The notes beneath the pieces were generated by a model. That model was not told the DNA's origin. It was given only the letters and a program-made list of their open reading frames with translations, and made no database searches. The position numbers and the translations under genes were made by a program. Positions 1-6,959 of a DNA stretch of 10,019 nt are shown one piece after another; position 1 is the first letter of the stretch, and the number at the start of each line of letters is the position of its first letter. This DNA is from Candidatus Latescibacterota bacterium (GTDB lineage: Bacteria > Latescibacterota > UBA2968 > UBA8231): NCBI GenBank assembly GCA_022827165.1, contig JAJDTN010000290.1, positions 1 to 10,019 on the forward strand, written 5' to 3'.

Positions 1-1179
1 CTCGAGGAGGCTCGGAGTGGCCACGGCGCCCACGGCGGCGATGTCCATCAGGAAATCGAGAGGCACGGCCGCCGCGGTCAGCATCAGGTGCGGACCGAGC
101 CATCCTTCACCCACCTTACCGAGGTGGGCTGCCGCGCCGGCCAGGGCGCGCTGGCTGAAGCCCGTCCCGTCGAGGACGGCGCCGATCCCGAAGAGGGCCA
201 CCAGGTAGAAGAAGAAGGGGTAGTCCACCTGACGCAGGCGCTCCGGTGCGAGGGGACCCACGCCGGGGGTGACAGCCAGCAGGACGACGGCGAGGCCGAC
301 GAGGACCGGCGGGAAACCGTGGACCACGTCGCTGGCCCACAGGCCGACGCCGAGGAGCATCAGGAATGCCGTGCGGCGCTGATCCGCCCCCGCGCCTTGG
401 GGCGGGACCGGGCGCCGCTGGCCGAAGGACCGCAGCCGGCGCCCCCAGATCGCCCAGATCACCGCCGCGCACAGGAGCGTGCGCAGGGCGCCCATGACGG
501 GGAACATCCACAGCAGCCACTCGCCCCAGTAGACGACCCGTCCGGTGACCGCCTCGAGCTGGCCGGCCACGACGAGGTTCGGCACGGTGCCGGTGAGAAT
601 GCCGGCGCCGCCGTAGTAGGTACCGAACAGAATCGACAGGATCACCACGGGAGGCAGGGCGGGATCCTCGCCGTCGGGATCGAGGGCGTGGATCAGGGCC
701 GTCCCCACCGGCATCAGCAGCAGCACACGTACCACGCCGGAGGGGACCAGGAAGGCCGCCAGCAGACCCAGGCCGTGGAGACCGAGGATCAGGCGCGCCC
801 GGCCTCCGGCGAGCATGGGCAGGGCCGCCCTCGCCAGTCGATCCCCCAGGCCGCTCTCGGAGACCATCAGGCTGAGGACCATCCCGGAGAACACCAGCCA
901 GATGGTGGTACCGGCGAAGGGCGCGAAGGTCCGGCCGAAGTCGACCAGTCCGCTCACCGGCAGCAGCACCAGCACGACGAGGGAAGTCCAGGAGATGGGG
1001 ACGGGCTGGGCGGTCCACAGGAGCAGCGCGAAGAGGCTGATCCCGAGGGCCCGCTGCTGCTCCGCCGGCAGCCACGGCAGGGGCGCGAGGAATCCCGCCG
1101 CCAGGAGGACTGCGGCGACCACGCCGACCCGGCGGGCTGCCCTCGTCGGCGGTGCGCCGGCCGCCGGGGTGGCTCCCAT
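1..1179 (-). CDS. SLC13/DASS-family anion permease, 3' end cut by window edge
   Basis: The first 393 residues are present and no stop is reached. The protein is very hydrophobic, with repeated membrane segments (about 18-36, 44-76, 92-106, 128-165, 176-206, 220-247, 270-302 and 321-337). Residues 188-201 (YYGGAGILTGTVPN) match the Gly-rich, Gly-Thr-x-Pro-Asn loop that forms the Na+/substrate site of SLC13/DASS carriers, and residues 51-65 (LLWTAQPVPISWTS) resemble the N-terminal family signature. Members import di- or tricarboxylates or sulfate with Na+ across the inner membrane; the substrate here cannot be told. The ATG at 1179 lies 4 bases after the dctM stop, without a clear Shine-Dalgarno, so it is probably the last or a late gene of the TRAP operon and translationally coupled. 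Family membership is fairly secure; the role beside a TRAP transporter is inference. A shadow reading frame on the opposite strand covers most of it. Confidence 0.85.
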   Translation of the reverse strand, partial: MGATPAAGAPPTRAARRVGVVAAVLLAAGFLAPLPWLPAEQQRALGISLFALLLWTAQPVPISWTSLVVLVLLPVSGLVDFGRTFAPFAGTTIWLVFSGMVLSLMVSESGLGDRLARAALPMLAGGRARLILGLHGLGLLAAFLVPSGVVRVLLLMPVGTALIHALDPDGEDPALPPVVILSILFGTYYGGAGILTGTVPNLVVAGQLEAVTGRVVYWGEWLLWMFPVMGALRTLLCAAVIWAIWGRRLRSFGQRRPVPPQGAGADQRRTAFLMLLGVGLWASDVVHGFPPVLVGLAVVLLAVTPGVGPLAPERLRQVDYPFFFYLVALFGIGAVLDGTGFSQRALAGAAAHLGKVGEGWLGPHLMLTAAAVPLDFLMDIAAVGAVATPSLLE

Positions 1180-1183
1180 GGCG

Positions 1184-2479
1184 TCAGTCCAGGGCGAACA
1201 GACTGAGGGCCGGGACGTAGGTGATGATCAGCAGGCAGGCCAGCAGGATCAGGAGGAAGGGCACGGAGGCCCGGTAGAGATGGAGGATGGGCCGCTCCAG
1301 GCGGGCGCTGGCGATGAACAGGTTCAGCCCCACCGGCGGCGTCGAGTAGCCGATCTCCAGGTTGGCGAGGAAGATGATCCCGAGGTGCACGGGATGGATG
1401 TCGTAGGCCGCGGCGACTGGCAGAATCAGGGGCACGACGACGACGAGGGCGGAGAACATGTCGATCATGCAGCCCACGGCGAGGAGGAACAAGTTCAACA
1501 GAACGAGGAAGAGCAGCCGGCTCTCGATCCCTCCCTGGAGCGCCGCCAGCAGACGGGCGGGGATCTCGGCGTCGATGAGGAAGGAGGTGTAGGCCATGGA
1601 CGAGGCCAGGATCAGGTAGATCCCTCCCACGAGGACCATGGTCTCGCGGATGATGCCCGGCAGCTGGGAGGGCCGGATCTCCCTGCGCAGGATCATCTCC
1701 ACCACCAGCACGTACATGGCGCTCAGGGCGGCGGCCTCGCTGACGGCGATGAACCCGGAGTAGATGCCGGCGATCACGGCCACGGGCAAGAGCAGCTCCC
1801 AGACCGCGTCAACGCAGGCGGATACAACCCTTGCTCCCGACCTCGCCGGAGGATTCCCCGGGATCCCGGCCGGCGGCTCCGGAAGGGAGGTGCGGCCGAC
1901 GCGGCGTCCGACGACGAAACCGTACCCGGCGAGAGCCAGGACCAGGAGCATGCCCGGAGCGATGCCGGCGACGAACAGCTGGTCGATCGGCGTCTCCGAG
2001 ACGATTCCGTAGAGGATCAGGGGGATGCTCGGCGGGAAGAGCAGGCCCAGGCTCCCGGAGGTGGTGAGCAAGCCGAGGGAGAAGGACTCGGGATAGCGGG
2101 CCTGTTGCAGGGCGGGGAAGAGCAGTCCGCCCACGGCGACGATGGTCATCCCCGAGGCGCCGGTGAAGGCGGTGAGGAGAGCGCACACCGACAGGGCCAT
2201 GATCGCCAGCCCTCCAGGCAGCCACCACAGAAGCGCCTCCGACAGCCGGACGAGACGGCGGGCGGCTCCGCTCTCGGCGAGCAGGAACCCGCTGAAGGCG
2301 AAGAGGGGGATCGCCGTCAGAGCCGGCTCGTCGGCGAGCCGGTACATCTCGATGAACAGCACGGTGAGGTCGACGCCGTCGGAGGCGAACACCACGAGAG
2401 CGAGGACGGCGATGACCACGAAGAGGGGCGTCCCGACCGTGGCCAGCAGGAGTCCCGTCAGAGTGGTGAGGAGGGACAC
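1184..2479 (-). CDS. dctM: TRAP transporter large permease subunit (DctM/TatM)
   Basis: This 431-residue protein has the usual DctM length and about 12 hydrophobic segments. It is the channel-forming subunit of a tripartite ATP-independent periplasmic transporter, using an ion gradient to import solute delivered by the binding protein. Family motifs visible are FTGASGMTIVAVGGLLFP (about 105-122), GSLGLLFPPSIPLILYG (142-158), the helix start around GCMIDMFSALVVVVPLILP (336-354), and LEIGYSTPPVGLNLF (374-388). The start chosen is GTG at 2479, one base after the dctQ stop; the frame stays open further upstream, but that part overlaps dctQ and does not look like DctM. A GGGG run about 9 bases upstream may serve as the ribosome site. 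A proline/glycine-rich loop near 198-215 is longer than I would expect but sits between membrane segments. Confidence 0.95.
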   Translation of the reverse strand: MSLLTTLTGLLLATVGTPLFVVIAVLALVVFASDGVDLTVLFIEMYRLADEPALTAIPLFAFSGFLLAESGAARRLVRLSEALLWWLPGGLAIMALSVCALLTAFTGASGMTIVAVGGLLFPALQQARYPESFSLGLLTTSGSLGLLFPPSIPLILYGIVSETPIDQLFVAGIAPGMLLVLALAGYGFVVGRRVGRTSLPEPPAGIPGNPPARSGARVVSACVDAVWELLLPVAVIAGIYSGFIAVSEAAALSAMYVLVVEMILRREIRPSQLPGIIRETMVLVGGIYLILASSMAYTSFLIDAEIPARLLAALQGGIESRLLFLVLLNLFLLAVGCMIDMFSALVVVVPLILPVAAAYDIHPVHLGIIFLANLEIGYSTPPVGLNLFIASARLERPILHLYRASVPFLLILLACLLIITYVPALSLFALD

Positions 2480-2480
2480 G

Positions 2481-2963
2481 TCAGGCCCCGCTGCGCACCC
2501 GGCGCCAGCCGTTGACGAGAAAGCGCAGGGCCATGCCGGCGAAGACGGCGGGGAAGACGAGCTGGGCGACCCAGGCCGGCACGCCGGGGAAGGCCTCGGC
2601 CCCGTAGGCGCGTTCATCGAGGACGAATCGCAGGGCGACAGGGGCCAGGACCCCGCAGAGGGCGGCAGCCACCAGGTCTCCCAGGGCCGCCACTCGGGGC
2701 CGCCAGGGCGGGGGCACCAGACGCAGGACCGCGTCGATGCGGATGTGCCGGTCCTGGCGGGTGGCGACCAGGGCCCCCAGGAAGCTCGACCAGAGAACGA
2801 GGTGGCGCAGCAGCGGGTCGGCCCAGAACCAGGTGATCTGGAACAGGTTGCGCATCAGGATCTGGGCGAAGGCGAGGCCCAGAAGACAGCCCACGAGAAC
2901 GACGAGAGCGACCTCCTCGGGGCGCTGGTGGAGGGGGGAGCGCGTTGGTTCGGCGGCCTTCAT
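2481..2963 (-). CDS. dctQ: TRAP transporter small permease subunit (DctQ/TatQ)
   Basis: This 160-residue protein has four hydrophobic segments (about 18-36, 50-64, 89-110 and 125-147), the standard DctQ topology and length. Recognisable features are the early Q-I-L-M-R stretch, the W-x-x-x-x-x-R segment and the conserved core ATRQDRHIRID (about 67-77), close to the usual A-x-x-x-x-x-H-I-x-x-D signature of DctQ. It forms the inner-membrane complex with DctM and helps dock the binding protein. The ATG at 2963 overlaps the dctP stop as ATGA, so translation is coupled; the GGAGG just before it belongs to the last codons of dctP and lies too close for ideal spacing. The frame is open far upstream inside dctP, but that part is only a shadow of dctP. 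Confidence 0.93.
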   Translation of the reverse strand: MKAAEPTRSPLHQRPEEVALVVLVGCLLGLAFAQILMRNLFQITWFWADPLLRHLVLWSSFLGALVATRQDRHIRIDAVLRLVPPPWRPRVAALGDLVAAALCGVLAPVALRFVLDERAYGAEAFPGVPAWVAQLVFPAVFAGMALRFLVNGWRRVRSGA

Positions 2964-4009
2964 CCTCCGTCCCGGCGCTCGCGGAAGTCGGCCAGATGCC
3001 GCAGGATCCGCTCGTACACCGGGGCCGAGAAGGCGCGTCCGACGAGCTCGGGGCGCGACTCCTCCACCAGGGACCGGAAGGAAGCGACATCCGCCTCCGT
3101 CGGGACGACGGGCTGAAGCCCCTCGGCCCGCATGATCCGCAGGGCCTCCTCGTTGTCGCCGCGGCCCCTCAGGTTGTGCTCGCCGATCCGGGCGGCTGCG
3201 ACTCGGGTGAGGAGCTCCTGGTGCTCGGCGGAGAGGGCGTCGAAGTACTTCCGGTGGACCACGAAGGCGCCGAGGGTGTAGTTGATCGGCAGCTCGGTGT
3301 AGTAGCGGACCCTCGTGAACCACTGCAGGACGATCGCCGCCGCCGGCGAGGCATAGACCACGTCCACCAGGTTGGTCTGCAGGCCGAGGAGCACGTCCGG
3401 AATCGCCAGGGGAACCGAGGTGACCCCCGCCTTCTCGAAGAGCACCTCGGTGATCGGCTCTCCCTGCAGCCTCCAGATCTTGAGACCGCGGAGGTCTCCC
3501 GTTCCGCGCACCGGGTCCTTCGACAACAAGTGGACGAAGCCGATGTCGGCCCACCCGAGGAGCACGAATCCCTGGTCGAGGAAGAGGGCCTTGAACTCCT
3601 CCTCCGTCTGGGCGAGGACGTAGTCGATCTCGTCGTAGCCGCCGAAGAGGAAGGGCATCTCCAGGGCGAGCACCTCCCGGCACACGCGGCTGACGCCGGT
3701 ACCCCCGAGGGCGGCTCCCTGCAGCTGGCCGATCCGGATCTTGCGCAGGATCACATCCTCGTCGCCCTGCACTCCCCCTGGGTAGATCCGCAGTTGGAGG
3801 GCCTCGTCGGTGGCGGCCCTCAGGTCCGCGTCCATCTCCCGCAGCGCCCGGGCCCAGCCGCTGCCCTCGGGTGCGAGGGTGGAGATCTTCAGGACCGTGG
3901 CCGCCTCCGCCGGGCCGGGGGCCCAGAGTGCCACTGCCATCCCGGCGGCGAGGACGGCCAGACACGCCCGCGGAAAGCGAATCCGCACGGCGGCTTCAGA
4001 AGTAGTCAT
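2960..4009 (-). CDS. dctP: TRAP transporter substrate-binding protein, TatP-type (DctP family)
   Basis: With the ATG at 4009 the protein has 349 residues: an n-region with arginines, a hydrophobic core (about 16-31) and a likely signal peptidase cut after AEA (34-36), so it is secreted to the periplasm. The mature part has the DctP fold pattern: KISTLAPEGSGWA (41-53), a G-G-V-x-G-x-E-x-x-x-L segment (78-88), L-R-G-L-K-I (173-178) and L-Q-T-N-L-V-D-V-V-Y-A (210-220). At the place where most DctP proteins have K-I-R, the arginine contacting a substrate carboxylate, this one reads LKIWRLQGEP: tryptophan first, arginine one residue later. I recall TatP proteins of TPR-associated TRAP systems as lacking that arginine. 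The start overlaps the tatT stop by 14 bases. Alternative starts are ATG at 4018 (three residues longer) and GTG at 3988; none has a clear Shine-Dalgarno. Confidence 0.93.
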   Translation of the reverse strand: MTTSEAAVRIRFPRACLAVLAAGMAVALWAPGPAEAATVLKISTLAPEGSGWARALREMDADLRAATDEALQLRIYPGGVQGDEDVILRKIRIGQLQGAALGGTGVSRVCREVLALEMPFLFGGYDEIDYVLAQTEEEFKALFLDQGFVLLGWADIGFVHLLSKDPVRGTGDLRGLKIWRLQGEPITEVLFEKAGVTSVPLAIPDVLLGLQTNLVDVVYASPAAAIVLQWFTRVRYYTELPINYTLGAFVVHRKYFDALSAEHQELLTRVAAARIGEHNLRGRGDNEEALRIMRAEGLQPVVPTEADVASFRSLVEESRPELVGRAFSAPVYERILRHLADFRERRDGG

Positions 4010-4868
4010 CGATCTCATCCAGAAGGAGTCGGGCCTGCCGCTGGGCAGCCGCGTTCTGCAGGGTGAGCTCCGGCACCGCATCGACGGGGCGGTCGAGGAC
4101 CTCGCGCAGCAGCTCTTCGTAGAGCCGGCGGTCGAAGACCTGGCGGGCGTAGTAGCGGGCCTTCTGCACCAGCACGGTGAGGTCCTTCCCCCCGCTGAGC
4201 TCGAGGGCCCGGTCGAAGTGCCGGAGCGAGCGCTCCGGATCTCCGCCGAGCATGCGCGGCAGCGCCGCGTAGTAGACGCCGAGGAAGACGTGGGGGCCTC
4301 CCCCCTGAAAGCCCTCGTCGTGCTCGAGGACCCATTCCATCATGTATATGACGCGCGGAAGCTGGGCCAGTGCCGACATCGACTCCAGATTGGTGCCTAC
4401 CCAGCCGCCCCAGGCACTCGCCGTCCAGAAGACCCAGGGCAGATCGTCCTTCTTCAGGTGCCGCTCCGCCTGGGCGAACTCGCCGAAAGATGCCTCCCGC
4501 AGCCCCTTCAGCGCCGGCCTGCGCGCGGCGAGACCATCCCATCCGTAGTCTCTGGCGCGCCGGTACAGTCGGCGGGCTCTCGACGCGTCCTCAGGTTCGA
4601 TCAGAACGGCATAGGCGGTGTATCCCTCGGCCGCCGCCAGCAGAAGGTCATCGTCCTCCGGGCTGGATTCGAGGAGACCCTCGAGGAGCACCAGGAAGGT
4701 GGGTACCGCCTGCGCCACCAGCTCGACGTCGTCATGGCGGGCCGAGGCCGCCGACACGTCTTCCGTCAGGTTGCCGATGGCGGCGGACCGGAGGTATCCG
4801 CACGAGGAGACGATGGCCCAGATGCAGAGAAAGAGGGCGCGGAGCGGGAGTCGCGCCGCCAGGCGCAT
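3996..4868 (-). CDS. tatT: TRAP transporter TatT-component lipoprotein (TPR-like T subunit)
   Basis: This 290-residue protein matches the TatT family, the extra subunit of TPR-associated TRAP transporters first described in Treponema pallidum, where a helical TPR-like lipoprotein pairs with the binding protein. It begins with a basic signal peptide and a hydrophobic core ending at a lipobox-like V-S-S-C with Cys23, so it should be an anchored lipoprotein. Diagnostic stretches are WVFWTASAWGGWVG (145-158), GGPHVFLGVYYAALPRMLGG (190-209) followed by a TPR-like P-E-R-S-L-R-H-F-D-R-A-L-E-L, and AAAQRQARLLLDEID (273-287) at the C-terminus. It is first in the transporter operon and overlaps dctP by 14 bases, exactly the expected T-P order. 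The start at 4868 is set by the signal peptide, with AGAGAG about 9 bases upstream as a weak ribosome site. Its precise role in substrate handling is not settled in the literature I know. Confidence 0.92.
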   Translation of the reverse strand: MRLAARLPLRALFLCIWAIVSSCGYLRSAAIGNLTEDVSAASARHDDVELVAQAVPTFLVLLEGLLESSPEDDDLLLAAAEGYTAYAVLIEPEDASRARRLYRRARDYGWDGLAARRPALKGLREASFGEFAQAERHLKKDDLPWVFWTASAWGGWVGTNLESMSALAQLPRVIYMMEWVLEHDEGFQGGGPHVFLGVYYAALPRMLGGDPERSLRHFDRALELSGGKDLTVLVQKARYYARQVFDRRLYEELLREVLDRPVDAVPELTLQNAAAQRQARLLLDEIDDYF

Positions 4869-4977
4869 GTTTCGATCTCTCTGGAGCGGGGAGCGGTTAA
4901 AGAGGGGGAGGGGGCCTGCGGAGTAGTCGGCCCCCGAGCCGGGTGAGGATACAAATATCAATCGCACCGAGGGATCG
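4869..4977 (-). promoter_or_regulatory. Leader region of the TRAP operon with an AT-rich island
   Basis: This 109-base gap separates the aminopeptidase stop from tatT. On the minus strand it holds ATTGATATTTGTAT (4962-4949), a conspicuous AT-rich patch in otherwise GC-rich DNA and the most likely place for an operon promoter. No convincing -35/-10 pair with normal spacing could be assigned, and no terminator with a T run was seen after the aminopeptidase. Read-through from upstream is equally possible. Confidence 0.25.
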
Positions 4978-6018
4978 TCAAGGAGCCGGCGCCTCCGCCC
5001 CGGCTGGTGGGTGGCCCTGCCGCACACAGATCCACGGATCATCCGTATGGGCGCACGCGGCCAGGGCCGCCACCGCCGCCGGCAGCTCCCCCTGAAAGCG
5101 CGCGAGGACCGCCTCGAAGTCCGCCGACCGGCTGTGGTAGCGCCGGTACGACAGCAGGAGCGCGTTGTTGGGTTCCCAGTCGAGGAATCCATCGTATCTG
5201 CCGCCGAAGCCGGCGCGGGCCTGCCGGAAGTCCCTCCGGGCCTGCCGAAAGATCGCCCGACGCTTCCGGAGGACCTCGTCCTTGTCGGAAACGCTGGTGT
5301 ACAGGCTGTCCAGGCGCGACGCCACGCCTTGGACGAACCCGGTGAAACGGTCCGCCTGCCTCCGCCGCCGCAGCGCTCGACGGACCTGGGCCGAGTTCGA
5401 TCCGTGCCGCTCGGTCAGGTACTTCAACGCTCCCGCACGTCCGACGAAGGTGGCCGCGCTCTCGTTGTAGTCCGCGTGCCCCTCGGCGTAGATGTCGGAG
5501 TGGGTCAACTCGTGCAGGATCAACTCCGCCAGGCGGTCCTCGGAGTATCCCGCCATGGTGCTCAGCACCGGATCCTCGAGGTAGCCGAGGGTGCTGTAGG
5601 CGGACACGGGCCGAAAGATGGCGTCATACCCCTCGGCGCGCAGCCGGTCTCGTTCGGCCCGGGCGAGGCCCCCGTCGAAGTAGCCCTTGTACGGCAGCTC
5701 GCCCACGATCGGAAACCACCACAGGAACGGCTCGAACCGGTGGGGCGGAGAGGCGGAGACGTTCCAGGCCACGGGGCCGCCCCCCGTGTCGAAGTAGCGC
5801 GTGTATCCCCTGGAGGCGGTCAGTCCGACGCGCTCGCGGCCGAAACGGCGCACCTCCTCCACGCGCTCGAGAACCTCCAGAACCTCGAGTGGAGTCGAAG
5901 GCTCGCCCATGAGTTCGTCGACCGCCTGGCTGTAGAGCAGGATGCGTCCCTGGCCGTGGGCGAGGTGCGCGTAGTACTCGAGCTCGCCGCAGGCCGCCAG
6001 CAGCGGCACCAAGGTCAT
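4978..6018 (-). CDS. Putative zinc aminopeptidase lipoprotein (Aminopep family, PF10023 type)
   Basis: The protein has 346 residues from the ATG at 6018. It contains the zinc-binding motif HELTH (169-173) within L-I-L-H-E-L-T-H, followed by N-E-S (185-187), whose glutamate is the likely third ligand. This arrangement and the surrounding pattern (GYYAHLAHGQ-like N-terminus, YKGYF, AYSTLGYLEDPVLSTM at 140-155) match the lipoprotein family annotated as putative aminopeptidase. The N-terminus reads MTLVPLLAAC: a perfect lipobox but only nine residues before the cysteine and no positive charge. AAGGA 8 bases upstream of the ATG supports this start, yet in-frame upstream codons encode S-R-F-V-V-S-R-I-A-I, which would complete a normal signal peptide, with no ATG/GTG/TTG until 6207. 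The protein probably sits in the periplasm or outer membrane. Activity and substrate are inferred from the family only. The C-terminus from about 240 on is rich in arginine and less conserved-looking. Confidence 0.85.
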   Translation of the reverse strand: MTLVPLLAACGELEYYAHLAHGQGRILLYSQAVDELMGEPSTPLEVLEVLERVEEVRRFGRERVGLTASRGYTRYFDTGGGPVAWNVSASPPHRFEPFLWWFPIVGELPYKGYFDGGLARAERDRLRAEGYDAIFRPVSAYSTLGYLEDPVLSTMAGYSEDRLAELILHELTHSDIYAEGHADYNESAATFVGRAGALKYLTERHGSNSAQVRRALRRRRQADRFTGFVQGVASRLDSLYTSVSDKDEVLRKRRAIFRQARRDFRQARAGFGGRYDGFLDWEPNNALLLSYRRYHSRSADFEAVLARFQGELPAAVAALAACAHTDDPWICVRQGHPPAGAEAPAP

Positions 6019-6026
6019 GATGGCGA

Positions 6027-6031
6027 TCCTT
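6027..6031 (-). promoter_or_regulatory. Shine-Dalgarno deciding the aminopeptidase start
   Basis: AAGGA on the minus strand lies 8 bases before the ATG at 6018, ideal spacing. It favours the short N-terminus over the long in-frame extension to 6207. The rest of the gap up to 6206 shows no promoter I can assign. Confidence 0.5.
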
Positions 6032-6186
6032 GAGACGACGAAGCGGGAAGGTGGGGAACGCCCCCCGAGGCTCGGCTCTTGCGATCGGCCCGGACCGGTG
6101 GGGAAGCGGTACGGCCTGCCCGAGCCGTGTGGCGGCGCAAGGGAAGGGGATGAGGAGTCCTTGCGTGGACGGCCTCCTCCGCGCGA

Positions 6187-6214
6187 GGCTGTGCCGCCCG
6201 GCAGCACTACAGCC
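6187..6214 (-). terminator. GC-rich hairpin at the end of the TPR lipoprotein gene (possible terminator)
   Basis: On the minus strand GTGCTGC pairs with GCGGCAC (7 pairs, one G-U) around a three-base loop, flanked by GGCT pairing with AGCC and a small bulge that contains part of the TAG stop. The fold is strong and placed where a terminator is expected, but no T run follows, so it may only stabilise the 3' end or slow polymerase. Confidence 0.4.
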
Positions 6215-6959
6215 GTGTCCGAGCCTCCTCGAGCCCCCGCTGGGCGACTACTGACCGAGGATTGACGCGGAGGGCCTTTTCGTACTGGGCCGCCGCCTCC
6301 GGCCAGCTCGACTCCTCCGCCAACAGGGCGCCGAGACCGAGGTAGGCGTCGATGGCGTTGATGTTGTTCTCGATGGCGCGCTCGAAGGCCTGGCGCGCGC
6401 CATGGGCGTCACCGGCCTTGGCCAGAGCCTTGCCGAGAAGGATGAAACTCTCCGAGTAGCGGGGGTTGGCGGCTGCGGCGCGCTCGAAGCAGGCGATGGC
6501 ACTGTCCAGACGGCCTTCGGCCTGGGCCATCTCTCCAAGGCGGAGGAGAGCCAGGGGATGATCCGGCAGGGCATTGAGGGCCAGGTCGAAGGCGGGCCGG
6601 GCGCGGTCTGGCCGATCCTGGGCAAGCCACTCGATGCCGCTGTTGTAGTGGATGGAGAACAGCCGCCCCCGGTACTGGCGGGCGAGCCGGGACAGCCCCT
6701 TCGCCTCGTAGACGCCGGCCAGCCCGTCGAGGGCCTCGACGCTCGAACTGTCCTGTCGCAGGGCTCGCCGGAAGCCCTCGGTGGCCCGTTCGAGCCTGCC
6801 TTCGGACTGCTGGTGCCGTGCCCAGGCGAGCAACTCGGAGGTACCGGCCTCGGCCGGCACCTCCTCAGGTGGACCGCAGGACGCTGAAAGGCAGCAGAAG
6901 ACGAGGGGGAGGATGCCGCTCAGGCGACGGACCCGGGGATTCCTTCGGAGAGATATCAC
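6207..6959 (-). CDS. TPR-repeat lipoprotein of unknown partner
   Basis: This 250-residue protein starts with a strongly basic n-region (M-I-S-L-R-R-N-P-R-V-R-R), a hydrophobic core and S-A-S-C with Cys28, a plausible lipobox. From about residue 42 to the end it is a row of tetratricopeptide repeats, with clear helix-turn-helix units at about 42-75, 103-136, 137-170, 171-204 and 205-238, showing the usual small residue at position 8, A at 20 and P at 32 (for example A-x-x-x-F-E-R-A-x-x-x-N-P). Such repeats are protein-binding scaffolds, so it likely works in the envelope as an adaptor. The GTG start at 6959 overlaps the stop of the upstream gene by four bases (GTGA) and lacks a Shine-Dalgarno, which indicates translational coupling. 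It is not a TatT protein: the TatT signature stretches are missing. No specific function can be assigned. Confidence 0.85.
   Translation of the reverse strand: MISLRRNPRVRRLSGILPLVFCCLSASCGPPEEVPAEAGTSELLAWARHQQSEGRLERATEGFRRALRQDSSSVEALDGLAGVYEAKGLSRLARQYRGRLFSIHYNSGIEWLAQDRPDRARPAFDLALNALPDHPLALLRLGEMAQAEGRLDSAIACFERAAAANPRYSESFILLGKALAKAGDAHGARQAFERAIENNINAIDAYLGLGALLAEESSWPEAAAQYEKALRVNPRSVVAQRGLEEARTRL

Noticed and set aside
88..2515. Long plus-strand reading frames (up to 566 codons) opposite the SLC13 and dctM genes
   Set aside because: They are rich in Gly, Arg, Gln, His and Asp with no domain pattern, and lie antisense to clear membrane transporter genes. High GC lowers stop codon frequency, which makes such frames common.
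2481..3965. A fused reading frame extending dctQ upstream through dctP (494 codons)
   Set aside because: The upstream part is an out-of-frame reading of dctP. The DctQ-like part begins at the ATG at 2963, which overlaps the dctP stop in the normal way.
2945..6033. Plus-strand frames opposite dctP, tatT and the aminopeptidase
   Set aside because: They are shadows of strongly supported genes on the other strand, without signal peptides, motifs or sensible ribosome sites.
6019..6207. N-terminal extension of the aminopeptidase to an ATG at 6207
   Set aside because: It would add 63 Pro/Gly/Arg-rich residues before the signal peptide, overlaps the end of the TPR gene and lacks support, while a good Shine-Dalgarno precedes the ATG at 6018.
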